A stretch of DNA of 64,000 nt, taken from positions 620,001-684,000 of the forward strand of contig NC_020388.1 in NCBI RefSeq assembly GCF_000591055.1, given 5' to 3'. The translations under genes and the position numbers were made by a program. The DNA comes from Natronomonas moolapensis 8.8.11. Lineage in GTDB: Archaea; Halobacteriota; Halobacteria; Halobacteriales; Haloarculaceae. The notes below the pieces were generated by a model. It saw nothing but the letters and a program-made list of their open reading frames with translations, did no database searches and was not told where the DNA came from. Positions 41,873 to 50,400 of the stretch are shown piece after piece. How positions within the stretch are numbered: position 1 is the first letter of the stretch; every line of letters begins with the position of its first letter.

Positions 41873-42570
41873 GACGGTGTTCAAATACGGATTGAAAGGT
41901 GAGGCGGTGCGTTTTCAAACTGATTTATGCCCGAAAACGACCGCCTCAGCGGCTGTTTAGACGAGATCAACGTAGAGTTCGTGGAGCGAGAAGCAACACC
42001 GAAGCTGTTGATGAAGCCCAGTATGCAGCTCCATCTCGCAGGATTATCGCTTTCGAATACTGTTTCGTTTCTTGAGGTATTCGGTGTTGACCGGGGTCGA
42101 TCCACCGTTCACAGCTGGGTTCACGAGGCCGATTTACAGCCGGAATCTGGTCGGTGCCCGAATCACGTTGCGGTCGATGAAGCCGTGATTCAACTTGACG
42201 ATGAACAATATTGGCTGTACGCCGCTGTCGATCCGGATTCAAACGATTTACTTCATACAAAGCTTGAACCGAGAAGAACGAACGTGGTCGCAGATCAGTT
42301 TTTCGCGGAACTCCGCGACAAACACGACGTGGATGACGCGATCTTTCTCGTCGATGAAGCGGTTCCGCTTCACCGAGCCTGTGACAAACACGACCTCGGC
42401 TTCAGATACGAACGACATAGAGATCGGAACAGCGTCGAACGTGTCTTTCGCGAGGTAACACGCAGAACTACCAGCTTCTCAAACTGTTTCAGCAACGCCA
42501 AAGCAGAAACTGCTGATAAGTGGCTCAGATCCGTTGCTTTCGCATGGAATCAGCGTATCTGAACACGAGG
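41873..42570 (+). mobile_element. ISH15-like IS6-type element, copy C (divergent), with target duplication
   Basis: A 698-bp element flanked by a perfect 8-bp direct repeat GCAAGCGC at 41865-41872 and 42571-42578. Its inverted repeats (GTGTTCAAATACG left, GTGTTCAGATACG right) differ from those of copies A and B (GTGTTCAGATAAG), and its transposase differs more, so it belongs to a related but separate lineage. It lies 32 bases before the 3' end of the tRNA-Gln gene. Confidence 0.88.
41927..42562 (+). CDS. ISH15-like IS6-family transposase (copy C)
   Basis: This 211-residue transposase has the same layout as copies A and B: LAGLSLSNTVSFLEVFGVDRGRS helix-turn-helix, then Asp in VAVDEAVIQL, Asp in FLVDEAVPLH and Glu in NSVERVFREVTRR. 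The DETVIRL and FLIDGSHSLK motifs of the others are changed here to DEAVIQL and FLVDEAVPLH; the catalytic acidic residues remain. Intact frame. Confidence 0.87.
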   Translation: MPENDRLSGCLDEINVEFVEREATPKLLMKPSMQLHLAGLSLSNTVSFLEVFGVDRGRSTVHSWVHEADLQPESGRCPNHVAVDEAVIQLDDEQYWLYAAVDPDSNDLLHTKLEPRRTNVVADQFFAELRDKHDVDDAIFLVDEAVPLHRACDKHDLGFRYERHRDRNSVERVFREVTRRTTSFSNCFSNAKAETADKWLRSVAFAWNQRI

Positions 42571-42602
42571 GCAAGCGCCAGGAGCCTCTCCTCGCCACGG
42601 AT

Positions 42603-42674
42603 AGTCCCGGGCGGATTCGAACCGCCGTCATGGGCTCCAAAGGCCCATATGATTGGCCACTACACCACGGGACT
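42603..42674 (-). tRNA. tRNA-Gln (anticodon UUG)
   Basis: A 72-base cloverleaf on the minus strand. The 7-bp acceptor stem AGTCCCG/CGGGACT is perfect; the anticodon stem TGGGC/GCCCA holds loop CTTTGGA with anticodon TTG at its centre; the T-arm has GGTTCGAATCC. CCA is not encoded. It stands between IS copy C and the sirR-like gene. In haloarchaea glutamine tRNA is charged through GatCAB, whose C and A subunits are encoded at 10.2-11.7 kb. Confidence 0.95.
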
Positions 42675-42723
42675 TCATCTTGATCTAAAACGCTCCGGCA
42701 CAATAGCCTTACCCTTTCGGCGC

Positions 42724-43161
42724 TCAGTCGGCGGGTTCCGTGGGAACGTCGACTTCGAGCAGTTCGCACGCGTCCGTCTCGGCGTCGAAGCAGTCCGGAC
42801 AGCACTCGGCCCGGTCGATGATCGTATCGAGCCGCTCGGCGACCGTCTCGTCGATGACGCTCTCGAGCTGGCGGGCCTCGGCCTGGAACTCCTCGACTTC
42901 GAGGACCTCAACGAGGAACCGCTCGATGATACAGTACGTCTGCAGCGCGTCGCGGGCCCGTCCGAGCCCCTCGTCCGTCAATGAGACGCCTTTGTACTTT
43001 TCGTGTTCGGCGAGTCCCCGCGACTCGAGCTTTCCGATCATCTCGTTCGCACTCGCCGGGCTGACGCCGAGGTTGTCGGCGATATCCCCCGTCGACGCCG
43101 GTCCGTCGGTTTCGTCCTGAACGAGATATATGGTCTTGAGGTACTGCGCTTGCGTGTTCAT
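42724..43161 (-). CDS. DtxR/SirR-family metal-dependent regulator
   Basis: This 145-residue regulator has an N-terminal winged helix (MNTQAQYLKTIYLVQDETDGPASTGDIADNLGVSPASANEMIGKLESRGLAEHEKYKGVSLTDEG) and a dimerisation/metal-binding domain (YCIIERFLVEVLEVEEFQAEARQLESVI). It ends with three Cys (CCPDCFDAETDAC), replacing the SH3 part of larger DtxR proteins. In haloarchaea such proteins respond to iron or manganese. ATG at 43161 overlaps the ferritin-like gene stop, so both are one transcript, and the suf genes lie next to them. Confidence 0.9.
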   Translation of the reverse strand: MNTQAQYLKTIYLVQDETDGPASTGDIADNLGVSPASANEMIGKLESRGLAEHEKYKGVSLTDEGLGRARDALQTYCIIERFLVEVLEVEEFQAEARQLESVIDETVAERLDTIIDRAECCPDCFDAETDACELLEVDVPTEPAD

Positions 43162-43643
43162 TCTCGTCGCTCCATGAGTGCCGTCACGTCCTCCACTCCG
43201 TCCCGTTCGTCGCGTCTGATCTCCCGGAGGGTCTCGAGCAACCGCTCGCGGCCGATCGTGAACTCGATGTCCGATCCCTCGATCGCCGTAATCAGGTCGT
43301 CGTAGAACTTGTACGCCGTCTCCTCGTTGCACAGCTGATCGTACAGCACCCCGTCGAAGTCGGTGTCCGACTCGTACTGGGCGGCGACGAGCGCCTCGAT
43401 CTCCTCGTAGGCCACTGGATCGGCGTCGAGTCCGTCTACCAGGGATTCGAGACGCCCTCGGTGCTCGGCCGACTCCTCGGCGGCCCCCTGCAAGAGATTG
43501 ACGACGTCGTGGTCTAATGCCTTCTCACCGAGCGCCTCGTGATGCTTGTGAGCGCGCGCCTCGACTACCTCCTCGAGGACCATTCCGATCTGGAGAAGCC
43601 GCGCGAGTTGGTGATCCGTGGCGACCGGGTGGGTAAGGCTCAC
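43158..43643 (-). CDS. Ferritin-like diiron protein
   Basis: This 161-residue, all-helical protein has a ferritin-like pattern of Glu and His: LEEVVEARAHKHHE, LQGAAEESAEHRGRLE, then a third helix NEETAYKFYDDLITAIEG. The EEVVEARAHKH, EES-EH and NEETAYKFYDD segments supply the likely iron ligands. The start is GTG at 43643 with a GGAGG-like stretch about 15 bases upstream. Its end overlaps the sirR-like gene. The role is probably iron storage or peroxide protection under control of that regulator. Confidence 0.8.
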   Translation of the reverse strand: MSLTHPVATDHQLARLLQIGMVLEEVVEARAHKHHEALGEKALDHDVVNLLQGAAEESAEHRGRLESLVDGLDADPVAYEEIEALVAAQYESDTDFDGVLYDQLCNEETAYKFYDDLITAIEGSDIEFTIGRERLLETLREIRRDERDGVEDVTALMERRE

Positions 43644-43753
43644 CGCGTCGATCCCTCCGGAGCGTCCATATCGATGTTGAGGGATCCACGAACATAAGCG
43701 TACCCGTCGCCGGTCAAAAAGTGAGCAAAGACGGGGCCGGCGGCCCGCTCCAG

Positions 43754-44971
43754 TCAGTCTCGCGCGTGGAGCCGATCCTGAATCCGATCGCGCAGGTCAT
43801 CGCGTAGTTCCTCGACTTCGATCTCCTCGAAGACGGGGACGAAGAACCCTTCGACGAGCATGTTCCGGGCCAGCCGGTCGGTGAGCCCGCGGGAGGTCAT
43901 ATAGAACATGTCCGTCTCCGAGACCTGTCCGACGGTCGCGCTGTGGGAGGCCTCGGTGTCGTGGTTGTTGATGATCAGTTTCGGTGACGCGTCAGCCTCG
44001 CTCTCGTCGGAGAGCATCAGCGTGTTCTCACGCTGGTAGGAGCTCGTGTCCCAGGCATCGGTGCCGACGTGCTGGACGCCTTCGTACACCGACCGGGCGA
44101 CGTCGTCGATGACGCCGCGCGTGACGAGGTCGGCCGTCGTGTGTTCGGCGTCGTGCCACACCCGGGCGTCGACGTCGAAGTGCTGGTCGTCGTGGCCATA
44201 GAAGGCTCCGACGATCTTCGACTCCGAGGAGTCGCCGTTCAGGTGGCTCTCGACGGAGGCCTTGCTCAGGTGCGAGCCGACGTTGCACTCTATCCAGTTG
44301 GCCGTCGCGTAGGTGTCGATGTCGGCCTCCCGCAGCGAGTAGACGTACGTCGTCTCGTCGAGGTCCTGAAGGTTCCCGAACTGCACGTAGCTGTTCTCGT
44401 GGGCCGCGATCTCCGTAATCGCGCTGTAGTAGCGGTTCCCGTCGACGTCGTCGCCGGACTCTTGTCGCTCTAGAATCGTCACCGACGACGACTCCTCGGC
44501 GACGACGAGCGTGTAGTTGAACAGCGACCGGGAGTTCATCGTCGTCCGGATCGTCACGTCCTCGGCGTCCACACCCTCCGGGACGTAGACGACCGTGCCG
44601 GTCGTGAAAAGCGCCGTCGACAGCGCCGTCAGGTAGTTCGACTCGGGATCGACGACGCTCCCGAAGTACTCCTCGAGGAGGTCGCCGTGCTCGTCGACCG
44701 CCTCAGAGAACGACAGGACTTCGACCCCGTCCGGGCCGACTTGGTCTTTTTTTTCCGCCGCCTCTAGGGGGTCGACCAAGGCGTCGTAGTCGAGGTCCTC
44801 GAGGTTGGTCCACTTGCGGCCGGGCGTCTGGATGACGTCCGGGAACTCGACCTCCTCGAGCGCGCCGAGTGCGTCGAGCCGCGTTTCGAGCAGCCAGTCT
44901 GGCTCCCCAAGCTCCTCGGAGATCTGTCTGACCGTCGCTTCGTCGACGGATGCGTGTACCTGCGTGGACAT
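43754..44971 (-). CDS. sufD: Fe-S cluster assembly protein SufD
   Basis: SufD is the partner of SufB in the SufBC2D scaffold that builds iron-sulfur clusters. The 405-residue protein has the right-handed parallel beta-helix of the family: FTTGTVVYVPEGVDAEDVTI, YYSAITEIAAHENSYVQF, and the end LIINNHDTEASHSATVGQVSETDMFYMTSRGL. His in HSATVG is the counterpart of the SufD cluster-linked His. ATG at 44971 lies two bases after the end of sufB, so sufC-sufB-sufD form one operon. Confidence 0.95.
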   Translation of the reverse strand: MSTQVHASVDEATVRQISEELGEPDWLLETRLDALGALEEVEFPDVIQTPGRKWTNLEDLDYDALVDPLEAAEKKDQVGPDGVEVLSFSEAVDEHGDLLEEYFGSVVDPESNYLTALSTALFTTGTVVYVPEGVDAEDVTIRTTMNSRSLFNYTLVVAEESSSVTILERQESGDDVDGNRYYSAITEIAAHENSYVQFGNLQDLDETTYVYSLREADIDTYATANWIECNVGSHLSKASVESHLNGDSSESKIVGAFYGHDDQHFDVDARVWHDAEHTTADLVTRGVIDDVARSVYEGVQHVGTDAWDTSSYQRENTLMLSDESEADASPKLIINNHDTEASHSATVGQVSETDMFYMTSRGLTDRLARNMLVEGFFVPVFEEIEVEELRDDLRDRIQDRLHARD

Positions 44972-44972
44972 A

Positions 44973-46400
44973 TTATCCGAGTGAGCCCTCCATTTCGAGC
45001 TCGATGAGCCGGTTGAGTTCGACCGCATACTCGATGGGCAACTCCTCGGTGATCGGTTCGATAAACCCGGCGACGATCATCTGTTTGGCGTCGTCGTCGT
45101 CCAGCCCCCGCGACTGGAGATAGAACACGTCCTCGTCGCCGATCTTCCCGACGGTCGCCTCGTGGGCGACGTCGACTTTCGACTCTTCGATCTCCATGTA
45201 CGGCATCGTATCCGACGTCGACTCGTTGTCGAACATCAACGCGTCACACTCGACGGACGTCGAGGCGTCCTCGGCGCCGTCGGCGATGTGGACGAGCCCG
45301 CGGTAGTTCGTCCGGCCGCCGTCCTTCGAAATCGACTTCGACTCGATTGTCGATTTCGTGTTCGGCGCGTTGTGATACACCTTCGCGCCGGTGTCGATGT
45401 TCTGTCCGTCGCCCGCGAACGCGATGGTGATGTGGTTGTCGGTCGCGCCCGGCCCCTTCAGAATCGTCGAGGGGTACAGCATCGTCGCTTTCGACCCCAT
45501 CGATCCCGACACCCACTCCATCGTGGCGTCTCTTTCCGCGATGGCGCGTTTCGTGTTCAGGTTGTAGGTGTTTTTCGACCAGTTTTGCACCGTCGAGTAC
45601 TGGACGTGAGCGCCCTCTTTGACGAACACTTCGACGCCACCGGAGTGGAGGTTGAACGCGGAGTATTTCGGCGCCGAACAGCCCTCGATGTAGTGGACTT
45701 CGGAGTTCTCCTCGGCGATGATGAGGGTGTGTTCGAACTGGCCCATGCCCTCGGAGTTCATCCGGAAGTACGCCTGCACCGGCATATTGACGGTCGTGTC
45801 TTCGGGGATGTAGACGAAGGAGCCGCCGGACCAGATGGCGCCGTGGAGTGCGGCGAATTTGTTGTCGCTCGGGGGGACGCATTTGGTCATGAAGTACTCT
45901 CGGACGATCTCTTCGTGTTCTTGGACGGCTTTGTCCATGTCACAGAAGATGACGCCTTTGTCCTCCCAGCGTTCCTGCATGTTCTGGTAGACGATTTCGG
46001 ATTCGTACTGGGCGCCGACGCCGGAGAGGGCGTTCTTTTCGGCTTCGGGGATGCCCAGTTTGTCGAAGGTGTCTTGGATCTCCTCGGGGAGGTCGTCCCA
46101 GTTGTCGGCGCCGCCGCGGGCCTCGATGTCGGGTCGGATGTAGGGGACGATCTCGTCGATGTCGACTTCGCTGAGGTCGGGCTGGCCGGGCCAGTCGGTC
46201 GGCATCGGCATCTCTTGGAACTGCTCGAGGGCGCGGAGGCGCCGGTCAAGCATCCATTCGGGTTCGTTTTTGTCCTCGGAGATGACGCGGACGGTTTCCT
46301 CGGTGAGGCCTTTCGCAGTTTCGAAGGCCGAGGATTCTTCTTTTTTGAATTCGAATCGGGCTTCGGTGTCGGTCTCTTGTAGGTGTTCTTCGGAACTCAT
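44973..46400 (-). CDS. sufB: Fe-S cluster assembly protein SufB
   Basis: SufB is the 475-residue core scaffold. It has the family segments GVGAQYESEIVY, REYFMTKCVPPSDNKFAALHGAIWSGGSFVYIP, and IEGCSAPKYSAFNLHSGGVEVFVKEGAHVQYSTVQNWS. VDVAHEATVGKIGDEDVFYLQSRGLDDDDA is near the end. The Cys in EGCSAP and the Glu-rich core are in place. It is the middle gene of sufCBD, with 50 bases to sufC and near-contact with sufD. Confidence 0.97.
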   Translation of the reverse strand: MSSEEHLQETDTEARFEFKKEESSAFETAKGLTEETVRVISEDKNEPEWMLDRRLRALEQFQEMPMPTDWPGQPDLSEVDIDEIVPYIRPDIEARGGADNWDDLPEEIQDTFDKLGIPEAEKNALSGVGAQYESEIVYQNMQERWEDKGVIFCDMDKAVQEHEEIVREYFMTKCVPPSDNKFAALHGAIWSGGSFVYIPEDTTVNMPVQAYFRMNSEGMGQFEHTLIIAEENSEVHYIEGCSAPKYSAFNLHSGGVEVFVKEGAHVQYSTVQNWSKNTYNLNTKRAIAERDATMEWVSGSMGSKATMLYPSTILKGPGATDNHITIAFAGDGQNIDTGAKVYHNAPNTKSTIESKSISKDGGRTNYRGLVHIADGAEDASTSVECDALMFDNESTSDTMPYMEIEESKVDVAHEATVGKIGDEDVFYLQSRGLDDDDAKQMIVAGFIEPITEELPIEYAVELNRLIELEMEGSLG

Positions 46401-46451
46401 GTGTTGTAATTACGTTTGAATGCTTATAGGGTTGTGCGTAACTGTTCGTGG

Positions 46452-47363
46452 TTACGCTGCCTCGTAGACTTCCTCTCGGACCCAGTCATACCCCTTGTCC
46501 TCGAGCTTCTTGGCGAGTCCGGCGTCGCCGCTCTTGGCGATCTGCCCGTCGAGCATCACGTGGACGTGATCGGGTTCGACGTAGTCGAGAATCCGCTGGT
46601 AGTGGGTGATCTGGAGGATTCCGGTGCCCTGCTCGTCGCGAAGGGCGTTGATCCCGTCGGAGACGTCCTGAAGTCGGTCGATGTCCAGCCCCGAGTCGAT
46701 CTCGTCGAGCACCGCGATCGAAGGCTCGAGGAGGGCCGCCTGCAGCACCTCGTTTTGCTTCTTTTCGCCGCCGGAAAAGCCCGCGTTGAGATACCGCTGT
46801 GCGAAGGATTCGTCCATGTCGAGAACCTCCATCGTCTCCTGGAGGATCTCCTGGAACTCGGCCACACCGACCTCACCCTCGTCGACGTCACCCTCCATCG
46901 GGGAGGTGTCGTAGCCGGCTTCGTCTTCGTCCTCGTCCCCGTCCTCGGTTTCCCCCTCGAAGAGTTCCTCGCGCTCCTCGAGTTTGGCGTTCAGCGCCGT
47001 TCGAAGGAAGTTGACCATCGTGACGCCCTCGATCTCGGCGGGATACTGAAAGGCGAGGAAGATCCCGAGCGCGGCGCGCTCGTTGGGTTCGAGGTCGAGC
47101 AGGTTCCAGGTGCGCTGGTCTTCGCCGATCTCGACGCCTTCGAATTCGTCCTCGTCGATGTGGAGCAACACCTCGCCGTCGGTTACCTCGTAGGCGGGGT
47201 GGCCGGCGATTATCTTTGCTGTCGTCGACTTCCCGGAGCCGTTCGGCCCCATCAGCGCGTGGATCTCCCCGGAGTCGACCTCGAGGTCGACGCCACGGAG
47301 AATCGATTCGCCGCCGTCTTCCGCCACGGACGCGTGCAGGTTCTTGAGTTCTAATGTGGCCAT
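46452..47363 (-). CDS. sufC: Fe-S cluster assembly ATPase SufC
   Basis: This 303-residue ABC ATPase powers the Suf scaffold: Walker [13 protein letters not shown] (about 35-46), Q-loop in [12 protein letters not shown], signature [12 protein letters not shown] and Walker [13 protein letters not shown]. An acidic insertion ([16 protein letters not shown], about 135-155) between the Q-loop and the signature makes it longer than the usual 250 residues, as seen in other haloarchaea. ATG at 47363 is chosen over an upstream frame that crosses the promoter. Confidence 0.97.
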   Translation of the reverse strand: MATLELKNLHASVAEDGGESILRGVDLEVDSGEIHALMGPNGSGKSTTAKIIAGHPAYEVTDGEVLLHIDEDEFEGVEIGEDQRTWNLLDLEPNERAALGIFLAFQYPAEIEGVTMVNFLRTALNAKLEEREELFEGETEDGDEDEDEAGYDTSPMEGDVDEGEVGVAEFQEILQETMEVLDMDESFAQRYLNAGFSGGEKKQNEVLQAALLEPSIAVLDEIDSGLDIDRLQDVSDGINALRDEQGTGILQITHYQRILDYVEPDHVHVMLDGQIAKSGDAGLAKKLEDKGYDWVREEVYEAA

Positions 47364-47486
47364 TGTGTCGTCTACTCTAGTGTGGTACCGTGATGTCCAT
47401 AATAGTTTCGGGTTCAGCGCCAATTGCCTTTTTGATTCAAAAAAATATTTTTCTTTGTGGAAAGACACCACGGCACACGGATCGGT

Positions 47487-50400
47487 TTACATGAAGCTTC
47501 CGAGCCCCGTCTGTTCTTGGCCGCTTTCGACCTCGTCCCACGAGATGTCGAGTGCTTCGAGGATGCGGGCTATCGGCCCCTTGAGGGTCTTATCGAGCAT
47601 CTTCTCGTAGTCGACCTCGAAAGCCTCCGGCACCTGGTCGTCGAACTCGAAGCAGATGACTGCCTCGCCGCTTTCGGCCTCCCGTTTGAACTCCCCGTAC
47701 AACTGGTCGACCGACGGGTCCAGCCGCTTTTCTTCTTCGATTGCTCTAAAGAAGGAGGGGTGGACCTTCTCCAGGTAGAGCCGTTTGGGCTTCGACCCGC
47801 TGGCGAAGTTCGTCCCGAAGAGCAGGTTCGCGTACTTCGCGCCCCGGACCTGGGCGGTGTCGGTCTCGTAGTTGTCGAGTTTCTTGCCGATGCCGCCCGG
47901 GATCCCGATCTCGTCGAGGCTCACGTCGCCCGTTTGCACGCGCTCTATGACCTCGCCGACGTAGGATTTGATCTCCTCGCGGTCCGCCCCCGTGACGATC
48001 ATCTCGAGGACTTCTTTTTGTACCTCCTTCGTGATCGGCGCGATGTCCGAGCGCTTGTACTCGAAGCCCGTGATGTCGATGTCGTCGACGTCTTTGCCCT
48101 CGGACCAGATTATGTGTCCGGCGTACCGCTTCTTTTTGCCCGCCTGGAAGAACCGCCGATAGAGCTTCTCGAATTCGATCTCAAAGCGGTGCGTGGTCGC
48201 GTTCAACCGCTCGGCGAACTCGTCGTAGGCGTCGTTGATGTGGGACTCGATCTCGAAGGACTGCGCTATGGCCTCCTCCTTCGAGATGTCGTGTTCGAGT
48301 TCCAGCATGACTGAATCAGTATTGTGGAGGACGACGCCGCCGACACCGTCGACGAAATTATCGTTTTCGGCGACGCTCAGATCGTAGACGTATCCATCAT
48401 GATCGACCTCACGGAGAACCGGATCCCGACCCCGCCGGTAGGAGTCGACAGTCCGGATCGTGTAACTGTCCTTGGCGTCCCGATATTTCAACGAGTGTTT
48501 CTTTCCGCGTTGGATGAGAAGCATCGATAATCCGGCCGCCAGTTCCCTGCTTATCGTCTCGAAATCGAAGTTCCGTTCGGCGTATGCGTCGGAATACCGT
48601 GGGAATTCACGGGAACCATCACCCTCGATCAGCGTTTCGAGAAACAGGTCCTGTTCGTCGTCCTGCAGGTGATACACGAACGACGGGAGCCGCTTCTCTC
48701 GGGATGTCTGCCCTGCGAACTCGCGGAAGAATACGGCCGCAAGTTCATTCATCATCTGGAGTTTCTTCGTCCCATCGTCGTAACTGACTGCCGTATCACC
48801 GTGGTCCGTCCGGTATTCGATCGTTCGCTCATCGCTACTGTCGTTATCGATGACGCTCGCGGTGGTGTTCTCGAAGAGGCGATAATAATCGTCCCGTAGG
48901 CCGACGAGCCACCTACGCCGGGATTCGGCGATGCTGGCACCGTATCTACAATCCGACGTCTCTTTCGTCGTCGCGCTTCCCTCGGTTACGTAGGCGGCGA
49001 GCAGCCGACAGAGCGACACGCACTCTTGAGTCCCAGGTCGGATGTACCGCTTGACTTTGACCGTCGAGTCGAGTTCGCCGTAGTGATCGTGACCGAACCA
49101 GACGTACTCGTCGTTTGCGTGAACTCGTTTCGTTTTGATGGTCGTCCCTCCGGTACCACGTCCGTCCTCGTATTCGCGCTCGTAGCCGGAGAGAACCTCG
49201 TAGACGTCTATAGCGTCGTTTCTGGTCTCGGCAGGTAGGTCCGGTATTCGAAGCGGTTCATCGACTTCCTCCGGCGTCGCTTCGACATATTTGCTGTTAT
49301 CATCAACGATATACGAGTGGTTCCGCGTCGTCGTCGACTCGCCGAATTTATGTTGGAGATTGACGACGGGTCTGTCCGTCCGGTGCCGAATAACCCGCTC
49401 TATCGGCCGCCATCCAGCCGTCCCCTCCTCGGAGAGCGACAGCGCGTCCCAGCCATCGAGGTCGGCAAACTCCTTTCGGGACCCATCGTCAATTTGTGTG
49501 TCACCGTCCGCCGCGACGAATACGCGGTCATCGGGCCGTTTTTCGGCGCGGTCAAACAGGGCCTCAATCGGAACGATACGGATCGTACCGTCAGGGTCCC
49601 GAACGACTACCGGCCGGTCTCCCGATACGCTGTCCCCATATATAACATTTTTGTCAAGTTCGCTCGCCGCCGCCTCGGTGAACTCGATCACCTCTCTCCC
49701 CGTTGCGGTCACCGCAGAGCCCATCTCCTTGTCGTACAGTCGGAACCGATCCCACCCCAAAACGCCGTAGAGAGAGTTCATAATGACCTTGACGGCCGCC
49801 TGTTGTCGGTCGTAGGTCTCGTAGGCGTCCGTACCGGGGTCGTTCTCGTTCCGCAGCGATTTCTTCTCCTCGCGTTCCTCGAGCAGTTCGTCGACCATCT
49901 CCCGGATCATCCCGTCCGGCTCCTTCTGGAAGTGGGTCCCGTTGGGCGCGACGTACGTCTCGTCGTCGTAGGCGTCGGGGTCGACCTTCGTCTCCGGGGA
50001 GGCGTTGATGGTGGTCATCGCCATCGGATAGAGACTCTTCAGATCCAGCACGGACACCATCTCCTTGACTCCCGAGATCGGGTCGAAGACGGCCCCGCCC
50101 TCGTACTCTTCGCTGTCCTGTCGACCCTTCGACGGGAGCGCGAACTCGCCGTGGATCTCGTGGAGGACGTACATGTCGACCGCGTCGCCGGGCGTCGTGG
50201 CGTCCTCCAGTTTACAGCCGACGAAGGTGGCGACTTCCTCCCAGAAGGGAACGATCTGTTGTTTGCGGTCCAACTCCACGCACAACTCGACGTCCCGGAG
50301 GTTGTACTCGAGCAGTCGCTCGGGGTCGTCGCTCCACAAATCGCCGATATCGCCGGGATAGCGCTCCTTGCCGACGCCCAACTCCTCCTCGCCGACGGCG

